From: Amphiura filiformis
Taxonomy: Eukaryota > Echinodermata > Ophiuroidea > Amphilepidida > Amphiuridae
Reading direction: 5' to 3'
DNA: 64,000 nt
NCBI RefSeq assembly: GCF_039555335.1
Contig: NC_092635.1
Location: forward strand, 50,922,052 to 50,986,051
Position 1 is the first letter of the stretch. Each line of letters begins with the position of its first letter. A model generated the notes under the pieces. The model had not been told where the DNA came from and did not search any database. It saw nothing but the letters and a program-made list of their open reading frames with translations. This document shows, one piece after another, positions 46,429 to 58,100 of the stretch. The position numbers were made by a program, and so were the translations under genes.

Positions 46429-49400
46429 ATGAGAACAATGGAGCATAAAAATATAAACAGACTCACCATCCCAAATGGAGGTACCGAATCAGTGAATGGA
46501 ACCCATCATCAGTCGGTAGAGAACGGTGGCCCAGCCAGCTCGGATAGTTTGAGGTCCACCCCAGAGCCCTCCCCACCTTTTAACAGTGAGAGTTTTGCCA
46601 GAAGAAGAGCTTCGTCATTAAGTTTAACACCACTAAAGATTCCAGGCGCTGATAATCAGCAGTTTGCTGGTGGTGCATCGGCTACAGCAGGAGGAGCTGC
46701 TGCTGTTGCTGCAAGTGATCCCGAGGTGGAAGAATGTGCTGAGGAAGGTTTTGAACATTTTACAGAGTTTTTAGTCAATGAGATTGAAAGAAATGGAATG
46801 CAACCGCCACCTGACTTACAAGAAGATATAGTAAGGTATGATCAATTTGTTACTCATGATGATCATGAGTGCCCACGGGGTTGTCTCATTAAAGCCTTAA
46901 TGTACGATTTCTGCAAATTTTAATTTTGTTATTTTTTATTCAAAATGTTGAAATAATATTAGTAATAACTGCCGGGAAGGGTTGCTGTCCATTTTAAGTT
47001 GAAATAACAAGGTAAAGTGAAAGAAACCCCACTGGTTATTTTGACCATTTAACATGCAGTTCTATGGGAGGACATATTACAAAAATGTACCATACAAAGA
47101 CAACAAATTTGGCCGATTCCATTTAGGTGCAAGTTGGCACATGTGTAAACATTACAAATATGGAAAAAAATCAGGTTTGAAAAAAATTAACCAGTTTCAT
47201 ATTATAAGATCGTACATTACATTGTATGGCTTTAAATAACAAAGCCTTTTGCTTTTTTTTTTTTACTGCAAAGAGTAAAAAATGCCATTAAACAGGGACT
47301 GTCTTTTGGAATTTGCAGGAGAGCATTAAATAGCTCCTCTGGAGCTTTCAAGGAGAGCTGTCTAGAGCATCTACAACAGAATGTAAAGAGAGAATGGTCA
47401 ACTATAAAGGAGACCTAAAAATCACTCTCCTATATCAGATTTAAGGGGAGCAGGAGAGAGATATTGCTCTCACTCTCCTCCCTCAAAAGGCAGTCCCTGA
47501 TTAAAGTGATTAAAAATTAGACAAAAATGTGGCAAATGGGGGCAGAAATTTGAACAAGCAGGAACAAATTGACAAATAGGGATGAACATTTGGTTTTGCC
47601 CCCACCCCATACTAAAAGGCTAGCCTCACCACTGAAGTTATTCAATAATCCATATCCTACAAAAGGGCTATAAAGCAAATCTATATCTACAAAGGGAAAG
47701 GGACCTGTCATTTGCATTCTGAATTTCACAACTTTAGGGACCCAAGATAGAGATGTCAAGAAAATTTTCCATTTTTTTATTTCACAATTGGGGATATTCC
47801 AAGCATCAGTAAGCACACTTCGATAGATAACCAGTTTTCTAACAAGTCTGGAATCTAACAATAGATCGTAGAACAATGGGGGACTATTGTTATGCAATAC
47901 AATAGATTTGAAACAGGCCAGTGCCCAGTGTACAAATGTTTACACATCACTGCTATTTTGAACTTCATTTGGTGATAAAATTCTAAGGCATAGGTGCATT
48001 GTTTAATGTTTGTGATACATATTTTCTGTATGTGATATCAATTGATAAGAATAGAAATTATTGAATGGGACTTTGTCATCAAACAAAACATGTCCAGATA
48101 GGTTAGAAACTATTAACATACCAAACCTGTGTCAGTGATCTGTGGTACCGTATGTGTTTACTGTTTATCTAAAAATATCCCTTTCAAATATAGTATGGTG
48201 GATTTCCAATAATTGTTTACATTCATGTGTAAACAGTACTACGCACATATTGCAAATGCAATGCACTTTGGTTTTGTTTTTTTAAATGTGAATTGCTTAT
48301 TTGTTTCTGAGGTGTGTGTGTGTGTGTTTTTAAGTTTGTATTCATTAAATATTTAATTCAATTATTTAAAAAATACCTGCATGCATTTTTCCCCAGATGA
48401 TTATACCAAATTTTTTCTTTGAAATTTTCACATGTAAAGATATGTTTTGATACCTGATAGGATCGTGCATATGTCTAGCATATAGCATTCTACTGGTCTC
48501 TTGACTTATCAAGGAGTATAGTTGGAATAAAAAAGAAAATTGATTTAAATAAAAAACTAGAGCGGTTACCGCACTATAGCTGAACCATGGGGCTTTGGCT
48601 GTATCGAAGTAGGATACATGTATGAGTCTAGTAGTTGGGCTACCCCCGGGGTCACTCGCCTATAGATATAATTATTTATATTTATTACATTATTGGCTTG
48701 TATCCATTGTTTCTTTTCAGTGCACGAGTCCAGCACACAGGCTCTCAGACTGATCCTCCTCCATCTATGCAAGCAGCAGGTCCACCCACAGCCACGCCTA
48801 CTGGTTACAAATATCCCCAGTGGGCCAAGAGGGGGAAAGGACTGAAGAAATTAGCGGATGATTTTGCCCAAACCAGGGAGAGGAAGAAGGTCCGAGAGAA
48901 AGCTAGCGGAGTACGTATACATATCTAGAAAAATTATTTTTGATATTTTTTGCCATGTTTGCATCTATATATAATACACAATTACACATCCATGGACATG
49001 TATATATCACAGATATAAGCACCTTGATGATGATGTTTTGGGCCAAACCAAAAAAAAAAATGTTTTGCAACTATTTTTGTGTTTGCTGGGATGGTGACAT
49101 GAATCCTTGTCAGGGTACCTTTGAACAAGCAATGCTTCTTAAAGTTGGCAATATCCCCCAACCTGACCAGCCAGTGTGCCATATTCAAAATAATATTTCA
49201 AAGATTGTGAACAAAATCAACAGGTTTAATAATGGTCTTCTCTGCCGCTGCTTTGATTTCGTTCACTCAACGCAAACCGTCTGCCAATGATAACATCACA
49301 TGCCCTTTTTGATTGGCTGAAAAATCAACAATTAAAAAGCTCTACCTTGTATAAGCCCACCTTCGGCTATAAGCCCATCCCCTATTTTTCTAATCATTCT

Positions 49401-51546
49401 GAGAAACCAGGGTACACTCAGGTATAGGCTGTGGTAGTAATAATGTAGCCTCTTAAATCATATCAATGCTTTTCTTTTACATTTCAGAACAAATAAAAAA
49501 AATATCAGTTAAAAATTAACATTTCATACTTATAATTAAAAACAAATTGACATATATGATTAAAATTACTGGTATATCGGGCATATACAAATGGGTAAAA
49601 TTGTTCTTATTTTAAATTCAACTACTATCCCCTCACCAGTTATAGCCCACACCTATTTTTGAAGTGAAATTACCCAGGGGGGGGGGCTTATACCAGAGTA
49701 CAGTAAGAACTCTTGTTTATCTAAAAGAAGAGAGTCACAGCACACAGCCAGGGATGAACCAGGATTTTTGTTGGGGGGGGGGAAGGGTAGATTTTGAAAA
49801 AGTGGACTTCCCCCCCCCCCCAAAGTGGACCTTTTTCCAAAATATTGGGGACTTCTTTGACCAAAAAAATAAAGCATAAAGAACCTAATTTTTTTCGCTC
49901 GCTACAATTATTATCCTTTCATATTTTGATTTTGCTTGCATCATCATATAGGTAGAAGCTGACAGCATCAGCTGGCGGGAATTCCAAGATCTTCTCTCAG
50001 AGCTCTTTCCCCGTGGCATCATAACACGAGAGCGTATTGTGGTACTCTTTTTCTTCTGCACAGATCTGGCCATCTGTATGCTCCAACAGGACCATCTAGA
50101 GTTATTCCATCGCTTTGTGAGGTGGACGTTACAGTACATAAGAAATACAGTCTGCACCTGGGTTGCTAACCAAGGAGGATGGGTACGTATATGATTTAAT
50201 AATGTTGTGAATGTATACTCAAGGAGCCAGGGGGAGGGGGTCACTCACTGATAATTACCCCCCTTTTTTCAACTTACTCATACCCAATAATCCTGTTTTA
50301 CTGTCACTCTCCTACAGCTCTCCTTAAATGCACTTGGTGTGAGCTACTGAGCTATAAATCACTCCCCTTAAAATGCAACCAGAGGAGCTGTTTTTCTTGA
50401 CTTCACTCAATAGTTTTGAAGAAGTTTATTCACAAATTGTGACTTAATATCATTAAAATATACTAGAAGTCTAGTATTGATAGATTTTACCCTATTCAAA
50501 ATTATACTTTGGCATTGTAGGTGTCCTTTATCAGGCATTAATGTAGAACAACTCTCCTAGCTCACCCACCACTCTCCATAACAGCTCGACCATGCTCCTT
50601 AAAGATTTTAGGGGAGCAGTTTGAACAGCTCTCCTTAATACCCTCAAGGCCTGGATTTTACAAGCTCTCCTCTCACCAAATGACTTGTTTTTTCCTCTAA
50701 AATGACCAGGATTTTTAAAACTTTTTCCAAGCATCAAAATAATGACTGTTCCATGTAAAAATGTACCCAAGTTTGTATTTCCACAATTTTTTGGACCCAA
50801 TATTGTCCAGGTCTCACTATGGACACCTAAGTTTAGCGGCTTGTCACCCATACAATGACCCTCTTTATTTGGCATCTCACTGAAATACCAATATTTTTGA
50901 GATTCGCTGTTCTCACATCCCTGTCATTTCATAAAACTTGGTGGAAATAATTAGCATTTTTTGCAAAAATTTCATCGGTAGCAGAAGGGGGAGAGGGTTA
51001 CCTTGACATTCAGATTTTTAATTTGCATGCCCCTCTAAATTTCAGATGTTTAATCTGCTTGTACTCTCTAAAAAATTAAATGCTTATGTAAACACTGCAA
51101 AATTTAAAAGGTAATTTTAAGGTTAACATGGCTAATCAGTACTCAACTGAGGTCAAAGTACAGGTACATGTATATAAGATAAGATTTTCAGGAAATGGAC
51201 AATGTTATCTTGTCAGTAAAACTTCTGTTGCCCAGGCAACACATGGTTCAAGAACCTTTTTGTTTCATAACCAGTGTCCATTTTGAATGAAAAAGTCTTT
51301 ACATACTTGAGTGTAGAATACAGCCTAACCCTAATAAAATAAATGTGTGTAATGAAGTAATAGCCAGGTTGAATGAAGTATTGGATCATTTCAATTTTTT
51401 GTTTTTATTGGTTCATACAGGGTGCAGTGTTGGCAACTTCAATAGACTACCTGAGAAGAGGAGCACAAATTGCTGCAGCAGGACTGCTAATATACTTTGC
51501 CTACAAACTTGTCACCAATGCAACATCAAATACCAGCAACAAATAA
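46429..51546 (+). CDS. Bcl-2 family effector, Bax/Bak-like, tail-anchored
   Basis: Four exons were read: 46429-46835, 48721-48910, 49952-50182 and 51421-51546. They total 954 nt, giving 317 residues and a stop, with consistent phases (2, 0, 0). Proteins of this family permeabilise the mitochondrial outer membrane in apoptosis. Residues 1-97 are Ser/Pro/Ala-rich and probably disordered; a later start at Met4 is possible. Residues 100-122 fit helix alpha1 (EECAEEGFEHFTEFLVNEIE). BH3 is LKKLADDF at 177-184. A BH1-like segment covers about 214-239. BH2 is TWVANQGGWGAVL at 268-280. A hydrophobic tail anchor lies at about 292-307, followed by a short polar end. Vertebrate Bax and Bak are about 190-211 residues, so the N terminus is about 100 longer. 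The WTLQYIRNTVCTW stretch resembles Bax; alpha1 resembles Bak. BH1 reads TRER where most members have NWGR. Effector type is inference; the family is clear. Confidence 0.92.
46889..47235. mobile_element. piggyBac-like MITE (TTAA), copy 3, early in intron 1 of the Bcl-2 gene
   Basis: Very similar to copy 1. TTAA ends at 46889 and 47232. It starts 53 bp after the donor at 46836. Confidence 0.88.
47293..47499. mobile_element. MITE with CAGGGACTG ends
   Basis: Inverted ends CAGGGACTGTCTTTTGGAAT and AAAAGGCAGTCCCTG. The interior is rich in CTCTCC/GGAGAG. A second, inverted copy is at 55967-56167, and loose relatives lie near 50300-50660. Confidence 0.85.
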
Positions 51547-52449
51547 GTGGACACTGATCTCAGCATAAATTTATTTAATACTACTGTATGGTGCTGAAGA
51601 TGTACTTGGCCGTACATGAAGGATGGAGTGCCTACAAAACAAGTGCCTTTTAACTGTGTCTTATATCAAAAAATGTAATAGTACAGAATATATTTTGTAT
51701 TATTGTGCTTTCTAGTGTTCTCTTAGAAGAAGCTCTAGGAAACTCTCTTAAAAATTTCAAGTGGTTGATACAAGATCCAGCCCTTTCTGCAATATACCTG
51801 CCATTTAGACATTTGACAATTTCTGCATTCTATATCATGTAAACATATGACACCTGGCAGCTATTGCAGATGGAGGCTTCTGTCAACTCTCTAAGTGGCA
51901 GCATGAGAGATGAGGGGAGGGGGGGGTGAGGGGGCAAGTGAAATATGTGGAGGAAAAATTTGCCCCAAATCAGAAAATGTAAAATTGGTCTCTCCCCACA
52001 ATAATGGGATGTTAAATGAATTTTTGTTCTACCTGGGTAGGTTAAATGCCTCCTTGTGGGTGGGGTGGGTGGGTTGGGGGTGATGCCTTTGGTGCCAGCG
52101 ATTGACAATGATGAATTTATAACAAACTGAAATGCTGCTCTTTTAAAAAAGCCAACATTAAAGTGCCTGAACTTGAAAATAATAATTACATGGACATATT
52201 ATTATTAAGGGTTCAGTGCAAGAAGGCCCTATCTGCAATAGCTGCCCTATAAACATTTGATTAATTTCTGCATTCTATATTGTACACAACTTAAAAAATA
52301 TGACACCTGGCAGCTATTTGCTGAAAGGGCCTTCTTGCACTATTAAGTCCGTCAAGATGTTTGTATGAAATTAAAAGATGATTGAGTTAATGAATGTTTA
52401 CCTATGCCCATGCAATGGTATATAGATATCTCCTATTCCCGCCATGTAC

Positions 52450-52455
52450 AATAAA
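52450..52455 (+). promoter_or_regulatory. Candidate polyadenylation signal after the Bcl-2-family gene
   Basis: AATAAA, about 900 nt after the stop at 51546. It is the first canonical signal seen downstream. Two more lie near 53644 and 53659, in the second copy of a duplicated segment, so alternative 3' ends are possible. Confidence 0.35.
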
Positions 52456-53643
52456 ATTCTCTTTAAAAGGCAATAGCGGTCGTCAGTGTGACATCACCGT
52501 GGCCATCTTGTGAGTACCACAGTGGAAACTCATTAACATGAAGCTGTGCGGAATTCAAATTTTACTTCTTGTTATCAGGAGTTTGTGTTATCCAGTTCTA
52601 TTAACATGTGAAATGTATGCTTGGGAATGTAAAACATACAATGTACTTCTTGTTATCATGAACTTTATGTTAAGAGGGTTTGTGTTAACGAGTTGCCACT
52701 GTAGTAAACTCTGTTCAAAGTTTCAGGGCATGAACAACAGGTGAAGGTGTAGAGCAATACTAGCAGTCAGTCAATCTATCATATCAAGCAAGTGAATGAA
52801 GATCTCATGGGTACAAATTGTATACAAACACTATTGTCATGAGTCACACTTGGATGATTTTTCAAAGGAGAGCATTTTTGATTTTGGTTAATTGGATCTC
52901 CTGTGTTAATTGGACGCATTGGATGCAGGCATGGGTAAAATGTGTGGGTGCGCCAGGGCTTTTCTATGTGGGGAAAGCAATTTAATTACCCACAAAACAA
53001 GTGCCTTTTAGCTGTGTCTTGTATTCTCTCAGTCAGGGTTGTCCCCATCTATTGCACTTACCCATATCTTGTGTCTGTCAAAGGGGACACCATCGCGAAA
53101 TCCCTATTGGTTTGTACAGGGCCTTTCAGATCCAGTCAAAATTTATCACCACTCAAAATACCAATTTGCCTTTTTTTTTTTTTTTTGATTTCCCTGATAA
53201 ACTTTTGGAATTATTCCACCAAGAGGGTGCAAGTGAAATCTGTGGAGGGAAAATTTGCACCAAATCAGAAAATATGCCTAAAATTGGGTATTTTCTCCAA
53301 GAAATAGTGGGATGTTAATTGATTTTTTGTTCTCTTTGGGTAGGTGGGATTGTCTAAAAATGTCCCCTTGGGGGTGGGGTGGGTTTTTAAAAATAAATTT
53401 GTATCAGCGATGGACAATGATGAATCTATAGAAACTGAAATGCTGCAAAGTCTTTTTTAAAGCCAATAAGTGCCTGAATTTGGTTTATTAAAAATAATTC
53501 CATGCATATGAACATATCAAGGGATTAGTGTAATGGCCTAATAGCTGCCATATGCCTATTGAGTATTTTTGCATTCTATGTTATACACATCAATTTTACA
53601 CATGGCAGGTATTGCTGATGGGGCCTTTTACATGTTTGTATGA

Positions 53644-53665
53644 AATAAAAGATGATTGAATAAAT
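53644..53665 (+). promoter_or_regulatory. Paired AATAAA signals, possible distal 3' end
   Basis: AATAAA occurs twice within about 20 nt. The matching place in the upstream copy of the duplication (about 52360-52392) reads ATTAAA and GTTAAT instead. These signals lie about 2.1 kb past the Bcl-2 stop and about 1.4 kb from the convergent UBL7 stop. Confidence 0.3.
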
Positions 53666-53732
53666 GAATGTGTTGTTGTTTCTCACACAGCCAAGCTGTT
53701 TTCTATTTTTGGTCAACACTTGCATTTGCTCA

Positions 53733-53874
53733 TATATCGACTGCTCAGTGCCAGAAGTGGGGAAGTGTAAAAGCTGCCCTGTGAACATATGGCATATTTC
53801 ACACGCTATATTGTACTCGTCTACACAAGGCAGCTATTTCACTTACCCACTTCTGGCACTGAGCAGTCGATATA
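53733..53874. repeat. Hairpin element, 36-bp arms
   Basis: TCGACTGCTCAGTGCCAGAA (53737-53756) and its exact inverse face each other across about 70 bp; one mismatch lies near the inner end of the arms. Confidence 0.85.
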
Positions 53875-54173
53875 TTGTGCGCCAAGTCTGTTGAGTAATA
53901 TTTATGTTATGAGTGTTTCTTTCATTTGTGCAATGCAATGCACTGTTACACTCCATATCATGTTCCAATACACTCTAAATTTTCACCATGTTCAAGTACT
54001 TTGTATGAAATGTCAGGTATTTCAATATTAAAGAAGACCTCGTAAAACAACTTCGATGTTCATGACTTTTTATTTCGATTATGCAGTGTCACATGGTAAA
54101 CATATAACATTCAGTGAACAAGCAAATTCTAATTACAAAACCTGGTGTGACCTGATGGGTCTTTTCATGCAAT

Positions 54174-54345
54174 GGCTATTCCAGATTCAATCCATAAACA
54201 TCCTATAGAAGACATGACCTTAATCACAAGGGGTGTAGATTTCAAATGGAGTTACCCATTCAGGTAACCCCATTTGAAACTCACGCAGTGTGGGAGATTT
54301 AAGGTCATGTCTTCCATAGGGGTGTATAAATTTCAACTGGAATAT
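54174..54345. mobile_element. MITE of the GGGCTATTCC family
   Basis: GGCTATTCCAGATTCAATCC is inverted at the right end. Inner GAAGACATGACCTTAA phrases are also palindromic. Confidence 0.8.
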
Positions 54346-54716
54346 GAATGCACATCGGATGCTGCAAAATGACTCTACCCAGGATTTTGTAGTGTATCTA
54401 GTATGACCCGATCTAGTGACCTTTCCCATCTCACAACCTTGGTCCAAAGCCATGTTCCATCTTTCTAATATGTTCTACCATAGGTTGGCAACACCACCTT
54501 TGGCCCATTTCTGTAAAATCCATTCATTTTGGTGTAGGTCCATATTCCACTTTATATACCTCATATATTGATTCCTGTCATCTGATTGGTTAAAAGTGCG
54601 GTCATTGAATTAGCTATGCCCTCAAAATGAACTATGGATCGGTCATGGAAACGAACTATGGACCGGTTTGAGTCTACGCATGCGCAATCGCAACGTACAT
54701 CCATTCGGTACATAAA

Positions 54717-54884
54717 ACAAATATTGACTGCTTTATATTTGGGGCATGGTTAAAATTATAGGCCCGCGGTGATCTCAAAACCATGCTATGACCATCGGCT
54801 GCGCCTCAGATCATAGCATGGTCTTGAGATCACCTGGGCCTATAATTTTAACCATGCCCCGAATAAAAAGCAGTCAATATTTGT
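54717..54884. repeat. Fold-back element between the convergent genes
   Basis: Arms of about 75 bp (ACAAATATTGACTGCTTTAT; GATCTCAAAACCATGCTATG) with a short loop. Confidence 0.85.
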
Positions 54885-55029
54885 ATACTATACTGACTGA
54901 ACAGAATAATAAAGTGGCCCCAAAATTTAAAAAAAATTACTTTCCTCTCTTATTGTTTTAGGAAATAATCATGTTTGCACACTTTGTAATAAATAAAGAC
55001 AATTTGAGAAGACATTCATAATCATAAGT

Positions 55030-55152
55030 TCATATTCTGTCTTCAAATATAAGTTCTAAAGCTGCTTGCACATTTCCCGCAGTGACCTGTAGTGCCCGTA
55101 GACTTCTGGCATCGTCTGTGATTCCCATGTCACGTAGTTGTTGTAGCTGGGC
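55030..55152 (-). other. ubl7: UBL7 terminal exon: UBA domain and stop
   Basis: A CACTAG acceptor precedes 41 codons ending in TGA. The sequence AQLQQLRDMGITDDARSLRA then LQVTAGNVQAALELIF is a three-helix UBA domain with the M-G-I loop that contacts ubiquitin. It ends EDRI, where the vertebrate protein ends in a Gly/Ala-rich tail. No AATAAA was seen on this strand close to the stop; the nearest is at about 54069-54074, which would give a 3'UTR of roughly 950 nt. Confidence 0.9.
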
Positions 55153-58100
55153 CTAGTGGTGATAAAAATAAAAACAACCAGATTAAAATTAACAAAATGA
55201 AAACTAGTGATGACTGGTAAAACCAAAGAGATTACACCCAAGGAGTACCAACTCGGAATTGCCCTGTAAGTACTGCCATCTTGGTTTGTCGTACATGATA
55301 GACATTGAAATAGTGTACCCCCAGAATATATTGGCAATAGCTCAAATATTAAGCACCCTAGGCAATATGACAATTGACTTTTTTATTCCTACATTGTAGC
55401 AACAAGAGGAACAATTTGAGGTATATTACAACATGATAGAACAAATATTGAATTTTGGCCCTAATATGACCTTTGACCCCTCGTGGGGAGCAGAGGGGGC
55501 ACAGGAAAAATGGAACCAATTCAAGTTTTATCCTTTGAGGTCTAAGGATGCCAAAAAACATTGGTTCCACTAATGTAGGAAAACCAGATGCTAACTCAAG
55601 AATCACCCCATCCATAGCGCTATGTGTTCTTTCACTTTGGGTATGATAATTTTTTACTAGGCTCAGTTATGTCATTTGGAGCTGTTCTGATGTCCATAGG
55701 AAGTGAGTCCCAAATTACAAGTTCCTCTTTTAACAGATTACCCCACAAACCTTGCCTAATAAACAATGGTACTTAGAATCTGTATTTACATTATCTACTT
55801 GAAGACAGCTTTTTATCTGGTACCAAAGTTTGGGTTCTTATTTTAGGCTTTCATAACTGGATGCAGTGCGAGTCAATGGTCTCAATAGATCTGAGTGGTG
55901 ATTCTTATCTATTCAGGTATAGCAGTCTCAGCTTGAGTCTCTAAACATGTCAATCCATATCATAACCAGGGACTGCCTTTTGAGGAGAGAGAGAGAGAGC
56001 AACCGCTCTCTACTGCTCTCCTTAAATCTGATATAGGAGTGATTTTAGCTCTCCTTAGTTGACAATTCTCTCCTTGCATTCTATTGTAAATGATCTAAAT
56101 AGTCCTCCTTGAAGGCTCCAGAAGAGCTATATAATACTCTCCTGCAAATTCCAATAGACAGTCCCTGTTATCATAACCAATAATTCATTTAATAATCAAA
56201 CCAACCTGTAAATTCTCCGGGTTCAGTGCTTCTCCACCCTGTTGTTGAGATGATCTAGCTGGACTGCTACCTCCACTGACGCTACCACCGGTAGCAACTT
56301 GTAACGCTTGTGCCATAGCTTGGCCAAACAGATCTGAGGTGATGAGCCCTGAACCATTATTGGACCCGGAATTACTGCTACCACTTGTTGAAGCCTGGGC
56401 AGGAGATGATGTGGAAGGGTTTGATGATGCACCCACTACAGGTGAATCATATGGTCTGAATGTCTGCAAAGAAAAAGGAGTAAAACCTGAGTTTCACAAA
56501 CACAATTGCATTGTGGGACAGAATTGGTAGTTGAACTCTGACCTATCAGGAAAATTGTTTGAATTCTCGCTATTCGCAATAAGCGCCGCCAGCGGTTTGC
56601 GATGTAATCGTGATGTATCATGGGAAAATTCGACATCAAGTCCAGCGCATAATAGAACACGAATAGTTTGTCAAAATAAAGGTGTTACACCTAATCGATA
56701 CTAATACTTAATAATGGATTTGAAATGTGCACAATTAATTTTTTAGTCTATCAAAATGGCGGTAATACCGCTATATTGACAAACTAAAAATATTGTCAAT
56801 GTTCCTATGTAATAGCATGGTAATATTCAGATTATGCTGGACTTGATGTCGATTTTCCCATGATACACCACGATTTTTCCCATGATACATCGCAAACCGC
56901 TGGCGGCGCCCTTATTGCGAATAGCGAGAATTATTCATCACTCAATTATTATTCTAATAATGGTTTAATTTTTTTAATAATTAAACATATTTTAAATAAT
57001 GAATTTGTGAGATTACATTATTTTTGTTGTTATTTTAGTCAAACATTGAAACAGTATTTTGTAATCGTATGAAAGCAATTTTCCTGATGTAGGTCATAGT
57101 TCAGCGGTTTACTTATTATGGTGAGTAAATTGCATAATCAAAGAATGTATCATCAGATACACCACATAGTGATGTATCATGAGCAATATTCGGAGGAATG
57201 TCTGAACAACACGCTGATTTACAATGAGCTGAGTCACTCAATTTGATGTGTGTGTTTTAAAAATTGTTCAGTATCCCTAAGATTCAAAATAACCCTTTTC
57301 CTATTATTATTGTTATTTTTATACCTTTGAATGTATTTAAATAAATAAATAACAAAAAAGAAGAAAGAAATAGTGACTTACCCCTCCTGAACCAACCCCT
57401 GCAGCCGCCAACGCTGAAGCTAACTGAGTTGCTGTGATTGCTTGCTGCCCTCGTCTTACACCACCCTGGTAACAAAACAAAAGTATGTTTACTGGCACTG
57501 CCTCTTTCTCCTAATCACCATAAAACTCACACAAATAATGAAACATCAGCATATCAGACACCCAGCAGGGAAGCAAATTTGGCGAGAATCAGTGAATCCA
57601 TTCTCAAGCAACAATTCTTCTAACTTAGTTTGTGAGAATCAACATTCTTTCTCCTGAAATCATGCTTATTCCACACACAGTAAGTTACTTGAGAATTAAT
57701 TTTGATTCACACAAAATTGAATGCAATTGCATCCCTGACCAGTATTTTTTTTAATATTAAGATATAAGACTACTGTAAAGCGTAAAATGTTTGCATACAT
57801 GAACATTTTCACAAATTTTGCTGCAAGTGCAGTTGATTTGTGCAATTTTCATGAATGCAAATGCTGCATAAGATAATGTTTACAGTATTTTTTGGCAACA
57901 ATACAATTCATTTGTCACATTCCAATCACATGTGGCTAATAACATGTAGTTGACATCAATTGACTCACTATAATATTTTGCAGCAAACCTTTGATGAGTG
58001 CGTACTACCCTGATGTTGCAAAGTCGGAGCTAACAATGCATCCGGTGCAAAGTTCATTCATAAATTTCCACTCGGCAACAGCAGATCGCCTCAGTAGCCA

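Larger units (their letters stand above)
51547..53670. repeat. Imperfect tandem duplication downstream of the Bcl-2-family gene
   Basis: Segment about 51630-52390 repeats at about 52985-53670 with the same order of phrases: AAACAAGTGCCTTTTA, GGGTGGGGTGGGT, GACAATGATGAAT, ACTGAAATGCTGC, AAGATGATTGA. Confidence 0.75.

Noticed and set aside
46836..46923. Extension of the Bcl-2-family first exon to the end of its open frame
   Set aside because: The donor GTATGA at 46836 gives phase 2, matching the acceptor at 48721. The read-through enters a MITE. The alternative donor GTAAGG at 46831 has the wrong phase.
48635..48720. Upstream Met start for the second Bcl-2 exon
   Set aside because: The stretch is a pyrimidine-rich intron end terminating in TTTCTTTTCAG.
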